A stretch of 64,000 bases of DNA from Saprospiraceae bacterium (GTDB lineage: Bacteria; Bacteroidota; Bacteroidia; Chitinophagales; Saprospiraceae): positions 62,001-126,000 of the forward strand of contig JADKFC010000001.1 of assembly GCA_016717655.1 (NCBI GenBank), written 5' to 3'. Shown here one piece after another: positions 13,560-22,564 of the stretch. Position numbers and translations under genes: made by a program. Each line of letters starts with the position of its first letter. The first letter of the stretch is position 1. Below the pieces are notes generated by a model. That model saw nothing but the letters and a program-made list of their open reading frames with translations, made no database searches and had not been told where the DNA came from.

Positions 13560-14690
13560 TTACAAAGCCTGGTTTTTTTCCAGTTTCGTGATCGCTTCCT
13601 TTAACACATTTTTGTTCATGTCATTGGGTGCCTGTTCGAGCGCCAATCGGGCATGATCCAGTGCTTCTTTGAGCTTTCCTTTGGCTGACAACCCCCTCAT
13701 CAAACCAACATGGGTGGGCCATTGACCGGCCTGATTTTTAAAATTAAATTCAAAGATTTCCAGGGCCTTGTCTACCTTGTTTTGAGCCAACAATTGTCGG
13801 CCATAATTGTGTAATTCAAAGGTATTGGCTTTGTGGATGGAAGCGTGAAGAATTTGTTCCGCTTCTTGGTCTCTTCCTAGTTTTTCAAGCAAGCCGGCTT
13901 TTACCGTGATGGCACCAAATTTATCTATGGCTCCAAATTTAGGATCTGTAGCAGATTCGATCCAGGTAAGGGCTTGCTGATAATTGACTTCCTGGGTTAA
14001 GCACCACCTAGCTGCTGCCTCCAGGCTGAGCGGATCAAATCCCATCGCCCCACTCATTTGTGATTGAATAGAGGCAAGAGTAGTTTTTTTAAGATCTACC
14101 CCTATGCTCATGGGTATTTGCCAGTTTTCCCACGCCAGATACAATTCCAGTTCATTTTCAGCTCTTTGAATGAAATCATATTTTAATATCTCCTGTAAGG
14201 GCTGGTCCTTTCTTTGACGGGTAACCACCCTCAGTACATCCTGGTCTTTGTCATAAAAATAACTACCCCATTCACCTACATTTTTGTTGAAAATCAGGGT
14301 AGAACTATCTTGCTCCAAGGCAATGAAGAAGGCATATTTGCCCGCTGCCAATGGCTTTCCGTTGATGGTCACATCTGTGGTGAAAGAAATGGTTGTGCAT
14401 TCATTGGATCCTGCCCTCCACGGAGAAGGAACATACGAACCGAAGCCCAATTCTTTGAAACCGAAATAGGCCACATCGGTACCCCAGATCTTGCCTTCTC
14501 TTCCTCTTACCGAAGGAGCATTCCACGTCACTTCTACTTCCGTTACCCCAATTTTTTGGGAGGCAGATTTGTGGATGTTGACGCCATCTGGAATTCTAAG
14601 CATTTGGGCGCTTACAGGACTATTAGTAGCTAAAAATGATAATGTAAATAAACAGAAAAGCAAGTTGCGAAAAGAAAATGATAAGGTCAT
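13560..14690 (-). CDS. DUF2911 domain protein with TPR repeats
   Basis: The start at 14690 gives a signal peptide (MTLSFSFRNLLFCLFTLSFL...VSAQ). Upstream in-frame codons to 14906 have no signal character and overlap the divergent gene's leader. Residues about 30-190 match the DUF2911 family (DGVNIHKSASQKIGVTEVEV, WRAGSNECTTISFTTDVTIN, GKYAFFIALE). Residues about 230-376 form tetratricopeptide-like helices (FGAITVKAGLLEKLGRDQEA, LAQNKVDKALEIFE, KGKLKEALDHARLALEQAP). 376 residues, longer than DUF2911-only proteins because of the TPR part. Predicted periplasmic or outer-membrane-associated; biochemical role unknown. Confidence 0.8.
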   Translation of the reverse strand: MTLSFSFRNLLFCLFTLSFLATNSPVSAQMLRIPDGVNIHKSASQKIGVTEVEVTWNAPSVRGREGKIWGTDVAYFGFKELGFGSYVPSPWRAGSNECTTISFTTDVTINGKPLAAGKYAFFIALEQDSSTLIFNKNVGEWGSYFYDKDQDVLRVVTRQRKDQPLQEILKYDFIQRAENELELYLAWENWQIPMSIGVDLKKTTLASIQSQMSGAMGFDPLSLEAAARWCLTQEVNYQQALTWIESATDPKFGAIDKFGAITVKAGLLEKLGRDQEAEQILHASIHKANTFELHNYGRQLLAQNKVDKALEIFEFNFKNQAGQWPTHVGLMRGLSAKGKLKEALDHARLALEQAPNDMNKNVLKEAITKLEKNQAL

Positions 14691-14823
14691 CGATTGTTTT
14701 TTATCTAAAACGTTTGCCATCAACAGAATGTGAACCCCCTGCTGACCAAAATCAGTGAATGGGTTTTTACCATCAGTTGCAATTGAAAAGACAACTGCTA
14801 CCTTGCAAAAAAAATGGGTTGAC

Positions 14824-15395
14824 ATGGGTAAATATTTGAATTGTTTCCTGATTGCACTGTTGATGCAGTGTACATTTTCTGTTAAAGCAGGAATTTTGGG
14901 AGACACCAGTTTTCACAAAGGATGGCATTTTGGACTTGCTTTTGGGGGAAATATTCACCTAAAACCAGTGTTGAATCTAAAAGTGAAGCGGTTTTGTCAC
15001 TGCCTAATTTTAAAGTAGGCTACTGGATGAGCAATAAAACATCGATTCATTTTTTAATGCCAGGAGCTGTTTACAATTTAAAAGCCACCGATCGCATTTT
15101 TGAGGCATTTCAAATAGGAGCCAGTCATTGGATAAGCCCCAGGTGGTGGGTACTGGGAGCCACCGGACTCACCTTTGATGCAGGTGCTTTTTATACCGTT
15201 GATAAGTTATCCCAAATCAAAGCCAATACAGGTTTGCCCTCCTTTTCATTGGGTACGGGATTTGAACTTTGGTCAAAAGGCAAATATGGCATCGACCTCC
15301 AGTACCGATATTTTTACGGAAGGTCCAAGCTGGATGATGGAGATCACAGGACAGGACAAGCGCATGTGGTGTTGTTGGGTTTCAATTTGTATTAA
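14824..15395 (+). CDS. Small outer-membrane beta-barrel-like protein (one frame break)
   Basis: Start at 14824 (MGKYLNCFLIALLMQCTFSV) with a signal peptide ending near VKA. The first frame reads HFGLAFGG and then stops at 15016. The second frame carries SPKTSVESKSEAVLSLPNF to the end with alternating hydrophobic/polar strands and a terminal LLGFNLY, as in small beta-barrels. The break is at a G run (14944-14948); one more G gives FGGKYSPKTSVES and a 190-residue product. Convergent with the exonuclease gene, 8 bases apart. Function unknown. Confidence 0.65.
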
Positions 15396-15403
15396 ACCCA
15401 GGT

Positions 15404-16087
15404 TTATCTCAGCTGCCCGGTTGTTGTGATCCCTTTTTCGATCAGTCGCTGGGTGAGCATTATAAAAATCAGTGCTGTAATATAAGCATCTCCTTCGGCT
15501 GTATGTCTGCCAAAGGTTTCTATACCAAAACGTTTGCACAAAGCATCTAAGGTATAATCACGCGAATGTAAGGAACCGGGGTCTACAGGATTGTCGAGCC
15601 TTCTAGCAAGGTAAGCTGTGTCCAGGCTGCGATTTAACAGGGGACCAGCACCTTCCATTTTTAGGTATCTGTTGATGAGGGCAACGTCAAACAGTATATT
15701 GTGGCCTACAAGAATGGAATCGTACAGATGTGGAAGCAGTTGTTCCAATGCGGTAGATATAGACATTGTCTTACTACCATCTTGCACCAGGCCGTGAATG
15801 GCAACTTCTTCCTGATTTTGAGGGGCGTTGTTGGGAAGGTGAAGAACGATTGCCTCGTTAGCATGAAAGCCCATTTGATTCACTGTTACGGCTCCAATGG
15901 AGAGTAAGCTAGATTTTTTGGGATCTAGGCCGCCGCTTTCTGTATCCAGAACAAGAAACTTTTGTTCGTGGATTCGTCCGTTCCAATTAGGTTTGCTGTA
16001 ATTTTTTTGATAATGAAGATAGTAGTCAGGCACAGGGTGTGCATAATTTGTCTTTCGCCAAAAGGATACAATGTTATTCCAGTTCAT
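15404..16087 (-). CDS. DEDDh 3'-5' exonuclease (DnaQ/PolC-like)
   Basis: 227 residues with the four DEDDh motifs: DTESGG (Exo I, about residue 48), VGHNILFDVALINRY (Exo II, about 128), and RHTAEGDAY with H and D (Exo III). This is the fold of the DNA polymerase III epsilon proofreading subunit, but the protein is freestanding with an extra ~40-residue N-terminal segment. It overlaps the DUF294 gene by 4 bases (ATGA), so they are translationally coupled. The pairing of this exonuclease with a cNMP/CBS/DUF294 protein beside acetate symporter and acs genes recurs in many bacteria. Its substrate in that setting is unknown to me. Confidence 0.85.
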   Translation of the reverse strand: MNWNNIVSFWRKTNYAHPVPDYYLHYQKNYSKPNWNGRIHEQKFLVLDTESGGLDPKKSSLLSIGAVTVNQMGFHANEAIVLHLPNNAPQNQEEVAIHGLVQDGSKTMSISTALEQLLPHLYDSILVGHNILFDVALINRYLKMEGAGPLLNRSLDTAYLARRLDNPVDPGSLHSRDYTLDALCKRFGIETFGRHTAEGDAYITALIFIMLTQRLIEKGITTTGQLR

Positions 16088-17955
16088 ATCCTGCCGCCCA
16101 ATTGAAATCTGACTTTAATCAATTGATGCAACTCATCTATGGGTATAAAAGAATTTCGCAAATGCAACTTAACCATTTTATCAAGTGCTTCTGGTTGGAC
16201 ATATCTGCCGCTGTCTTTGTGTTTGAGCCCTGAGCTGGCCCTGATGCGCAGCAATACTTCATAAGCGTCGGCGGCCATTTGGTAAAGGGCAGCATTTTCA
16301 GGCTCTGCTTCGGCCATTTTAAGATATCGTTTGACCGTATTGTTTTCGCCTCCCAAACGTTTTGACAAAATCAACAGACGAGCCGCATCTGCTAAGGGCA
16401 TCATAGCTCTCAGCTTGAGGTCAAAATCATTTTTATGTTCTCCGTTTTTTTCAACTACAAAGTTTCTGAAAAAACTCAAAGGGGGGGGATTCTCAAGTGC
16501 ATTCTTGGCGAGCAGATGTAAAAATAAGTCCTGCCTGTCCAACAAATCGAAGATGTGGTGGGTAAGTTCTACCGCCAATTTTTTGTTGCCATACACTGGG
16601 CGATAATCAAAAAAGATGGTGCACATCATGATCTCTTTTTCGCCGGGTTGGTGAATCCATTTTGAAAATACCGACTTCCATTCTTCCAGTGAAAGACACC
16701 ACATGGGATTGCCAGCCATCATCTCAGCTGGACAATACTCAAAACCCACAGCGGCAAGAGAAGCGTTTACTTTTTGAGCAAATGGCAATAAGATTTTCCT
16801 GGCCTCTTCGTCAGATAAAGAAGAGGTAAAAACCAAGGCATTGTCCTGGTCGGTTCTGAGCAGCTGCTCTTCTCTCCCCTCACTGCCCAGGCTCAGCCAA
16901 CAAAAAGAAATGGATGATAAGTCTCCGGCTTCTTCCAGAGCAAGGAAGATGCATCGTTGAATGATTTCATCATTGAGTCGTGATATGACCTCAGTAATAA
17001 ATGCAATTGAAACATCTTGTTCTAGGTATCGCTGGGTAAGTGTTTCCATTCGATCTCTCAACAAGCAGAGTTGTGATAGTGAGCTGGCCGATCTGATTTG
17101 CCGGATCAAAACGGTTGGGTTATTTCCTTGCTGCACCAATAGGTCGTGTTCAGAAATTATGCCCAAAACCGCCGCTTGTTGTATTCCGCCTTCGGTAACT
17201 ACCAGATGGTTGATATTTTTTTTAACCATCTCCATCTGTAAGGAAGCTGCTGACAAACCAGGAGGTACACAGTGCACAGGAGCAGACATGATGAAGGAAA
17301 CAGCTTCATGCACGCCAATGGTACCGGCAACCACCCGACTTCTTAAGTCTTTATCAGTGACAATGCCAAGAGGATGCATTTGATCATCACAAACCAGAAT
17401 AGACCCCACAGCCTTTCGGGTCATTTCTAAGGCTGCCTCTCTTATAGGGGTGTTGGGTTGGCAGTGGACAACCGCCGTATGGTGGTGGATGGTAAATATC
17501 TCCGTAAAATGGGCGTGGTTGGAGTCAGGTGAAGGGGCATAATTTTGAACACCGGCTGCAAAGTGGGAGGCCATGTATTTAGCCACCTTGACGTTATTTT
17601 CCATGTGCTGCAAAAACAATTGCGCTGGGATGCCATAAACGATGGTCTCTTCGGTTGCCATAGCCTTAAGCAAATAAGCCGATTTGGCTAAAAAGGGTCT
17701 TATACCAACCACATCTCCCTCATCACAGCTGTCGGCCAGACTTTCATCAGCCCTGTATAAGTGAAGCGCTCCTTTTTGTACTATGTAAAAATAATCACCG
17801 GTGGCTTCTCCTATGTGGAAAAGGACAGTGGATTTAGGTAAATATTTCACCCATACCTTTTCACTTAAAAGCAGAAGGTCTGCTCTGGATAAAAAGGAAA
17901 AGGGAGGATAATCTTTTAAGAAGGTATAAACCCGATGAACGATTTCATTTTTCAT
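16084..17955 (-). CDS. cNMP-binding / CBS-pair / DUF294 nucleotidyltransferase-like protein
   Basis: 623 residues. Domains in order: cyclic-nucleotide-binding-like beta-roll (about 15-130, GEATGDYFYIVQKGALHLY), a CBS pair (about 150-290, PLGIVTDKDLRSRVVAG, VLGIISEHDLL), a DUF294 nucleotidyltransferase core (about 320-450, with GSEGREEQLLRTDQDNAL carrying the catalytic-type Gly-Ser and Asp pair), and a DUF294_C helical region (480-620). It resembles GlnD-type nucleotidyltransferases and probably modifies a protein in response to nucleotide status. It is divergent from the ArsR-type regulator at 18070 with a 114-base shared promoter region, and coupled to the exonuclease. The ligand and target are not known from sequence. 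Confidence 0.88.
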   Translation of the reverse strand: MKNEIVHRVYTFLKDYPPFSFLSRADLLLLSEKVWVKYLPKSTVLFHIGEATGDYFYIVQKGALHLYRADESLADSCDEGDVVGIRPFLAKSAYLLKAMATEETIVYGIPAQLFLQHMENNVKVAKYMASHFAAGVQNYAPSPDSNHAHFTEIFTIHHHTAVVHCQPNTPIREAALEMTRKAVGSILVCDDQMHPLGIVTDKDLRSRVVAGTIGVHEAVSFIMSAPVHCVPPGLSAASLQMEMVKKNINHLVVTEGGIQQAAVLGIISEHDLLVQQGNNPTVLIRQIRSASSLSQLCLLRDRMETLTQRYLEQDVSIAFITEVISRLNDEIIQRCIFLALEEAGDLSSISFCWLSLGSEGREEQLLRTDQDNALVFTSSLSDEEARKILLPFAQKVNASLAAVGFEYCPAEMMAGNPMWCLSLEEWKSVFSKWIHQPGEKEIMMCTIFFDYRPVYGNKKLAVELTHHIFDLLDRQDLFLHLLAKNALENPPPLSFFRNFVVEKNGEHKNDFDLKLRAMMPLADAARLLILSKRLGGENNTVKRYLKMAEAEPENAALYQMAADAYEVLLRIRASSGLKHKDSGRYVQPEALDKMVKLHLRNSFIPIDELHQLIKVRFQLGGRI

Positions 17956-18029
17956 TCCTCCTGCCTGGTTTTTGTTTGTATTAAGTAAATATAAGAAAAA
18001 GTATGAACCAAATCAAATATATAAAGTTA

Positions 18030-18043
18030 AATATGTACATATT
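18030..18043. promoter_or_regulatory. Perfect palindrome between divergent genes (candidate ArsR-type operator)
   Basis: AATATGTACATATT is a 14-base perfect dyad in the 114-base gap between the DUF294 gene (-) and the ArsR-type gene (+), 26 bases before the latter's ATG. Candidate autoregulatory site. It differs from the dyads before the porin and acs genes. Confidence 0.45.
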
Positions 18044-18069
18044 ACAATATTATTAATCAACTTTGTACC

Positions 18070-18360
18070 ATGAAAAGTCATTTCGATATTGAGTTTTTGG
18101 AACAGGCTACAGAAAAGCTGAAAGCCATAGCCCATCCCATTCGATTTGTGATAGTAGAAATGTTGTCGAGAGAAAATGAACTTTCAGTAACAGATATCCA
18201 TGAAAAACTGGATATCGAACAAGCCGTTGCTTCGCACCACTTGCGCATATTGAAAAACCAAAATGTGGTCAAAGTGACCAGAGATGGCAAAAACTCCTTC
18301 TATAGCCTTACCTCTACTTCCTTTTCCCAGATCATTGACAATATGATCGCCGCCGGCTAA
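18070..18360 (+). CDS. ArsR-family winged-helix transcriptional regulator, no cysteines
   Basis: 96 residues, a complete HTH_5/ArsR fold: KLKAIAHPIRFVIVEMLS (helices 1-2), ELSVTDIHEKLDIEQAVASH (HTH, with recognition helix AVASHHLRILKNQNVV) and a beta-wing VTRDGKNSFYSLT. The classic metal site ELCVCDL is replaced by ELSVTDI and there is no Cys at all, so a thiol metal sensor is ruled out. It stands at the head of the porin/symporter/acs cluster and divergent from DUF294. Inference: it controls acetate or short-chain acid uptake genes through the palindromes at 18506-18521 and 25774-25789. Confidence 0.85.
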   Translation: MKSHFDIEFLEQATEKLKAIAHPIRFVIVEMLSRENELSVTDIHEKLDIEQAVASHHLRILKNQNVVKVTRDGKNSFYSLTSTSFSQIIDNMIAAG

Positions 18361-18497
18361 GCTTTTTTAGTCCATATTATTTCTTAAAATTTTATTTGGT
18401 TAACTGATTTTTTAACTATTAATATTTCAAGTTTCGGCCTGAAATTGCCCTTTTTGAAAGTTTTTTCGCTTAAAGGAAAAAAAAGTTTTGTTTTTGT

Positions 18498-18548
18498 TTG
18501 TAAATATATAGATATCTATATATGTTTGCATCTATATATTTATATTTG
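18498..18548 (+). promoter_or_regulatory. Promoter and operator of the porin/symporter operon
   Basis: TTG (18498-18500), 20 bases, then TATGTTTG (18521-18528), a good match to the Bacteroidota TTG-N19-21-TAnnTTTG promoter. A 20-base perfect dyad (18504-18523, centre GATATC) fills the spacer and contains ATATAGA-TA-TCTATAT. A second possible -7 box, TATATTTG, is at 18541-18548 and lines up with the acs promoter. A repressor bound to the dyad would block the promoter. Confidence 0.6.
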
Positions 18549-18574
18549 TAAAACAAAACCACATTCAGCCTATC

Positions 18575-19867
18575 ATGAAAACCAGCAATTACACCAGGAT
18601 CCGCCTCCTGCTCAGCCTTGCCCTCCTGGCATGGCTTAGCGCAGTGGGTGCCCAGACAGAAGTGGCTCCGGAAGACCACAGCTACAAACCCCTCACCCTC
18701 AAACTCAATGACAATGGAAGTAAGTACGTTAGGTTTATCATTTGGCACCAGCAATGGGCGGTGACCAATAACCTCGCCATTGATGATGCCAAGCTCCAGG
18801 TTTCAACCATGGCTCGTCGCTCCCGGTTTTTGGCTTATGCCCAGGTATCTTCTCGTTTTTTATTGCTCATGCATTTTGGCCTTAACAACCTCAGTCCCTC
18901 TAACCTCGATGGACTCGGCAATGGAGGAAACGGTCCCCAGTTTTTTTTGCACGATGCATGGACCGAATTCAAAGTACTGCCTAAATCCCTTTACATTGGT
19001 ACCGGACTCCACTATTGGAAGGGTTTGACTCGTTTGGCAAGTCAGAGTACACTCAATTTTATGACCATGGACAACCCCCGTCCCTTTGCTCCCTGGCATT
19101 CTTTGGGTGTAACCGATCAGTTTGCGCGGCACTTAGGAGTCTATATAAAAGGAGAGTTAGGCAAACTTGACTACCGACTCGCAGTCAACAATCCGTTGAA
19201 TCCCGCCAATGCGTTGGGAGCCGGCAAAGACTTTGGTACGAGGTCGAGTGGATTGACTTACAACGGTTCTGCCAAAGCCGATGAAGGTGGAAAGCCGGTA
19301 GGCAATACCATCATTGAAGGGTATTTCCGATACAACGTACTCGATGCAGAGTCTACTGTCTTGCCTTTCAATGTGGGCAGCTACCTGGGTACCAAAAAGA
19401 TTCTGGCGCTGGGTGCAGGCTTCTTTTTACACCCAGATGGCATGTACAGAGAATCAGACAAGACCCATGAAAATGTTTCACATTTTGCGGTGGATGCCTT
19501 TTACGACGCCCCCCTCAGTGAAGGCGATTGTCTGAATGCCTATGCTGCCTTTACCCGGTTCAACTACGGAAAGAACTACCTGAGCCGATGGGCTGGAACC
19601 GGAAACAACGTGTATGCCCATGTAGGGTATAAGTTTAAGAATACAAAATTTATGCCTTATGTAGCCTATCAGTATGGCGACTATGAAGGGTATGAAGATC
19701 CGGTAAAAGGATTGGACATTGGGTTAAATTATTTTATGAATGCCCATCATGCCAAAATAACCCTGGAGTACCATCAGGTAACCGGCGATTTTAGAGATGT
19801 ACCTGCTGCCACACAGGTGGATGGCATCAACAGACAGATCAGATTACAAACACACATCTTTTTATAG
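18575..19867 (+). CDS. Outer-membrane porin
   Basis: 430 residues. Signal peptide to about residue 26 (LLSLALLAWLSAVGAQ). The rest is beta-strand-rich, with repeated aromatic-girdle strands (YVRFIIWHQQWAV, LYIGTGLHYWKG, HLGVYIKGELGKLDYRLAV, YAHVGYKF) and a terminal QIRLQTHIFL strand. It resembles Bacteroidota phosphate-selective-type or general porins. It is the first gene after the operator-bearing promoter and 34 bases before DUF4212, so it probably lets carboxylates through the outer membrane for the inner-membrane symporter. Substrate is inferred from context. Stop codon TAG. Confidence 0.78.
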   Translation: MKTSNYTRIRLLLSLALLAWLSAVGAQTEVAPEDHSYKPLTLKLNDNGSKYVRFIIWHQQWAVTNNLAIDDAKLQVSTMARRSRFLAYAQVSSRFLLLMHFGLNNLSPSNLDGLGNGGNGPQFFLHDAWTEFKVLPKSLYIGTGLHYWKGLTRLASQSTLNFMTMDNPRPFAPWHSLGVTDQFARHLGVYIKGELGKLDYRLAVNNPLNPANALGAGKDFGTRSSGLTYNGSAKADEGGKPVGNTIIEGYFRYNVLDAESTVLPFNVGSYLGTKKILALGAGFFLHPDGMYRESDKTHENVSHFAVDAFYDAPLSEGDCLNAYAAFTRFNYGKNYLSRWAGTGNNVYAHVGYKFKNTKFMPYVAYQYGDYEGYEDPVKGLDIGLNYFMNAHHAKITLEYHQVTGDFRDVPAATQVDGINRQIRLQTHIFL

Positions 19868-19901
19868 ATATCATTAATAACCTTCAAATCTTGTATTAGT
19901 T

Positions 19902-20159
19902 ATGGCAGAAAAAAATTTGCAACAATACTGGAAAAAGAACCTCAACTACCTCTTTATACTTTTGGGAGTTTGGTTTCTTTGTTCCTACGGAGCCGGAATC
20001 TTTTTTAAAGATGCGCTCAACAACTTCAAGATCGGTGGCTTCAAGCTAGGCTTTTGGTTTGCACAGCAGGGATCGATCTATATTTTTATCATCATCATAT
20101 TCGCCTATGTCAGCCTGATGAACAAACTCGATCAGGAATTTGACGTACACGAAGATTAA
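19902..20159 (+). CDS. DUF4212 small subunit of a Na+/solute symporter
   Basis: 85 residues, two transmembrane helices (NYLFILLGVWFLCSYGAGIFF and SIYIFIIIIFAYVSLMNKL) with the family signature YW-x4-NL and FWFAQQGS between them. In this family the protein is always encoded just before a VC_2705-type sodium/solute symporter, as here (33-base gap), and is taken as its small subunit. Acts in the inner membrane. Confidence 0.92.
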   Translation: MAEKNLQQYWKKNLNYLFILLGVWFLCSYGAGIFFKDALNNFKIGGFKLGFWFAQQGSIYIFIIIIFAYVSLMNKLDQEFDVHED

Positions 20160-20192
20160 TGACCATTTCATCACCTTAGAAAATCAAATAAC

Positions 20193-21905
20193 ATGGATGT
20201 TAAAATGTGGACCTATATTATTGTAGGTATAACTTTTGCACTTTATATCGGCATTGCCATTTGGACAAGGGCCGGTTCAACCAAAGAATTTTATGTAGCC
20301 GGTGGAGGCGTATCTTCACTTGCCAATGGCATGGCTACAGCGGCAGATTGGATGTCGGCAGCTTCTTTTATATCAATGGCAGGTCTGATCTCTTTTATGG
20401 GCTATGATGGTGCCGTTTACCTCATGGGTTGGACAGGCGGTTACGTCTTGCTTGCCTTGCTCCTGGCACCCTATCTTCGAAAATTTGGGAAGTTTACGGT
20501 GCCTGACTTTATAGGTGACAGATATTATTCCAACACAGCGCGTACGGTTGCCATTGTCTGCGCCATCATCGTTTCGTTTACTTATGTGGCAGGACAGATG
20601 AGAGGGGTAGGTGTGGTGTTTTCCAGGTTTTTGGAGGTAAGCATCGAAATGGGTGTTGTCATAGGTATGATCATAGTTTTATTTTATGCAGTACTAGGTG
20701 GTATGAAAGGTATTACCTATACCCAGGTAGCTCAATATTGTGTGCTCATAGTAGCCTACATGGTTCCAGCCATATTTATTTCTTTGGCCCTAACAGGAAA
20801 TGTATTTCCGCAAATAGGCTTCGGATCAACCCTCAACGATGGATCCGGTGTTTACTTATTAGATAAATTGGACACTCTCAATACCGACCTTGGTTTTGCA
20901 GCCTATACAGATGGTACCAAAAGTGTGATTGATGTATTTGCGATTACATTTGCATTGATGGTTGGCACAGCTGGCCTTCCTCACGTAATTGTACGATTCT
21001 TTACTGTACCAAAGGTTAAAGACGCTCGTACTTCTGCAGGTTATGCCTTAATTTTTATTGCCATCCTTTATACTACTGCTCCGGCCATTGCCGCTTTTGC
21101 CAGGACCAATTTGATTAATACCGTTAGTAATAAACCTTACAACGAAATGCCAGAATGGTTCAGGAAATGGGAACAAACCAAACTTATCAAATTTGAAGAT
21201 AAAAACGGAGACGGCATCATTCAATATGTCAAAGACAAAGAAGCCAATGAATTGACCGTTGATAATGACATCATGGTATTGGCCAATCCGGAGATTGCCA
21301 ACCTGCCCAACTGGGTAATAGCCTTGGTGGCGGCTGGTGGTCTGGCAGCAGCTTTATCCACTGCAGCTGGTTTGTTGTTGGTGATTTCAACATCCATCTC
21401 TCACGATTTGATTAAAAAACAATTGAATCCTAATATTTCTGAAAAAGGAGAATTATTGTATGCACGTTTAGCAGCAGCAGGAGCAGTTGTGGTAGCCGGT
21501 TATTTTGGAATCAATCCTCCGGGTTTCGTAGCAGCGGTGGTTGCACTGGCATTCGGACTCGCAGCGGCCTCCTTCTTCCCTGCCATTATTATGGGCATTT
21601 TCTACAAACGGATGAACAAGGAAGGAGCTGTTAGTGGTATGATAGTAGGTATGCTGTTTATGCTCTATTACATGTTAAAATATAAATTTGGCATGTTTGA
21701 TGGAGGTAAAGAAGCGGTCGAGGGCCTTAAAGATGGCTGGTGGTTTGGTATTTCACCCGAAGGCTTTGGCACTGTAGCCATGGTAGCCAATTTTGTGGTA
21801 GCATTGATCGTCAGTAGGTTTACGCCTGCACCACCGGAATCAGTTCAACATATTGTCGAAGATATAAGAATTCCACGGGGAGCAGGCACAGCGCACGCAC
21901 ACTAA
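20193..21905 (+). CDS. Sodium/solute symporter, VC_2705/ActP-like
   Basis: 570 residues with about 13 transmembrane helices. SSS-family core motifs: FYVAGGGVSSLANGMATAAD, WMSAASFISMAG, PDFIGDRYY, GGMKGITYTQVAQY, and in helix 8-9 PHVIVRFFTVPKVKDARTSA. The long hydrophilic loop near 310-350 is typical of the DUF4212-partnered subfamily. Related ActP-type proteins import acetate and other short-chain carboxylates with Na+. The neighbouring acs and propionyl-CoA synthetase genes support that substrate. A stable hairpin follows (21937-21977). Confidence 0.9.
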   Translation: MDVKMWTYIIVGITFALYIGIAIWTRAGSTKEFYVAGGGVSSLANGMATAADWMSAASFISMAGLISFMGYDGAVYLMGWTGGYVLLALLLAPYLRKFGKFTVPDFIGDRYYSNTARTVAIVCAIIVSFTYVAGQMRGVGVVFSRFLEVSIEMGVVIGMIIVLFYAVLGGMKGITYTQVAQYCVLIVAYMVPAIFISLALTGNVFPQIGFGSTLNDGSGVYLLDKLDTLNTDLGFAAYTDGTKSVIDVFAITFALMVGTAGLPHVIVRFFTVPKVKDARTSAGYALIFIAILYTTAPAIAAFARTNLINTVSNKPYNEMPEWFRKWEQTKLIKFEDKNGDGIIQYVKDKEANELTVDNDIMVLANPEIANLPNWVIALVAAGGLAAALSTAAGLLLVISTSISHDLIKKQLNPNISEKGELLYARLAAAGAVVVAGYFGINPPGFVAAVVALAFGLAAASFFPAIIMGIFYKRMNKEGAVSGMIVGMLFMLYYMLKYKFGMFDGGKEAVEGLKDGWWFGISPEGFGTVAMVANFVVALIVSRFTPAPPESVQHIVEDIRIPRGAGTAHAH

Positions 21906-21936
21906 ATATGTACAATCCCTTATTTATATAACATTT

Positions 21937-21977
21937 CCAGGTTCTGTGGCCTATTGTTTTTTGGCCATAGAACCTGG
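21937..21977 (+). terminator. Strong intergenic hairpin after the symporter
   Basis: CCAGGTTCTGTGGCC (21937-21951) pairs with GGCCATAGAACCTGG (21963-21977): 15 pairs with one G.U wobble and an 11-base T-rich loop. There is no T tract after the stem, so it is more likely an attenuator or mRNA 3'-end stabiliser than a classic terminator. Confidence 0.5.
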
Positions 21978-21999
21978 TTAATTGATTCAAACATTGATC

Positions 22000-22230
22000 A
22001 TGAAAAACACCATTTCCAATATTTTTGTCATCCTATATTTGGCCACTACTTTGTTTTTGCGATTGGTGGTTGAAGCTCAACTCAAGGGGTATTGGGCCAT
22101 CTCAGTTTTATTCGGCATCTTTGGATTGCTCTTCTTGTGGGCTCTCATGAAAAACAGGATCATTACGCCCACCATTCTGGGCCTGGATAAGTACTTTCAG
22201 CGTGAGACCCAACATTCAGGTCCTGTCTAA
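22000..22230 (+). CDS. Small two-helix membrane protein
   Basis: 76 residues from the ATG at 22000; a TTG at 21982 would add six residues. Two hydrophobic segments (FVILYLATTLFLRLVV and AISVLFGIFGLLFLWALM) with a basic C-terminal tail. I do not recognise the family. It lies between the symporter and the transporter-fused kinase on the same strand and is probably an accessory of that membrane system. Confidence 0.55.
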   Translation: MKNTISNIFVILYLATTLFLRLVVEAQLKGYWAISVLFGIFGLLFLWALMKNRIITPTILGLDKYFQRETQHSGPV

Positions 22231-22369
22231 TTCATGGAGCAAGGCAATGAATTGAAATGGACCAAGGCTAATTGTGGTTTTCTTTTTGAATTCAGGGATT
22301 TCAACATTTATCGGTTTGCCAATTTTTTTATTACATTTGAAATTGTAGAACAGATTGATTGAAGAAGTA

Positions 22370-22564
22370 ATGCATTCCAAAAGAAAGGAAAAACGATGGG
22401 TTTTGTTTATAGTGGCATTGCTGGCACTTAATCCACCCTTTATTTTTTTGTTTAATGTACCGGATTTTATTGCCGGCATCCCTGTTTTTTATTTTTACTG
22501 CATTGCTATGTGGATCTTGTTAATCATCTTCACCAGATTGGTGTCTAAAAAACCGGGACAATGA
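22370..22564 (+). CDS. Small membrane protein coupled to the histidine kinase
   Basis: 64 residues from ATG at 22370; an in-frame TTG at 22355 is possible. A basic start (HSKRKEKRW) then two helices (VLFIVALLALNPPFIFLF, IPVFYFYCIAMWILLIIF). Topology resembles DUF3311-type partners of SSS permeases, but that match is loose. Its TGA overlaps the ATG of the kinase at 22561 (ATGA), so the two are translationally coupled; this also fixes the kinase start. Confidence 0.65.
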   Translation: MHSKRKEKRWVLFIVALLALNPPFIFLFNVPDFIAGIPVFYFYCIAMWILLIIFTRLVSKKPGQ

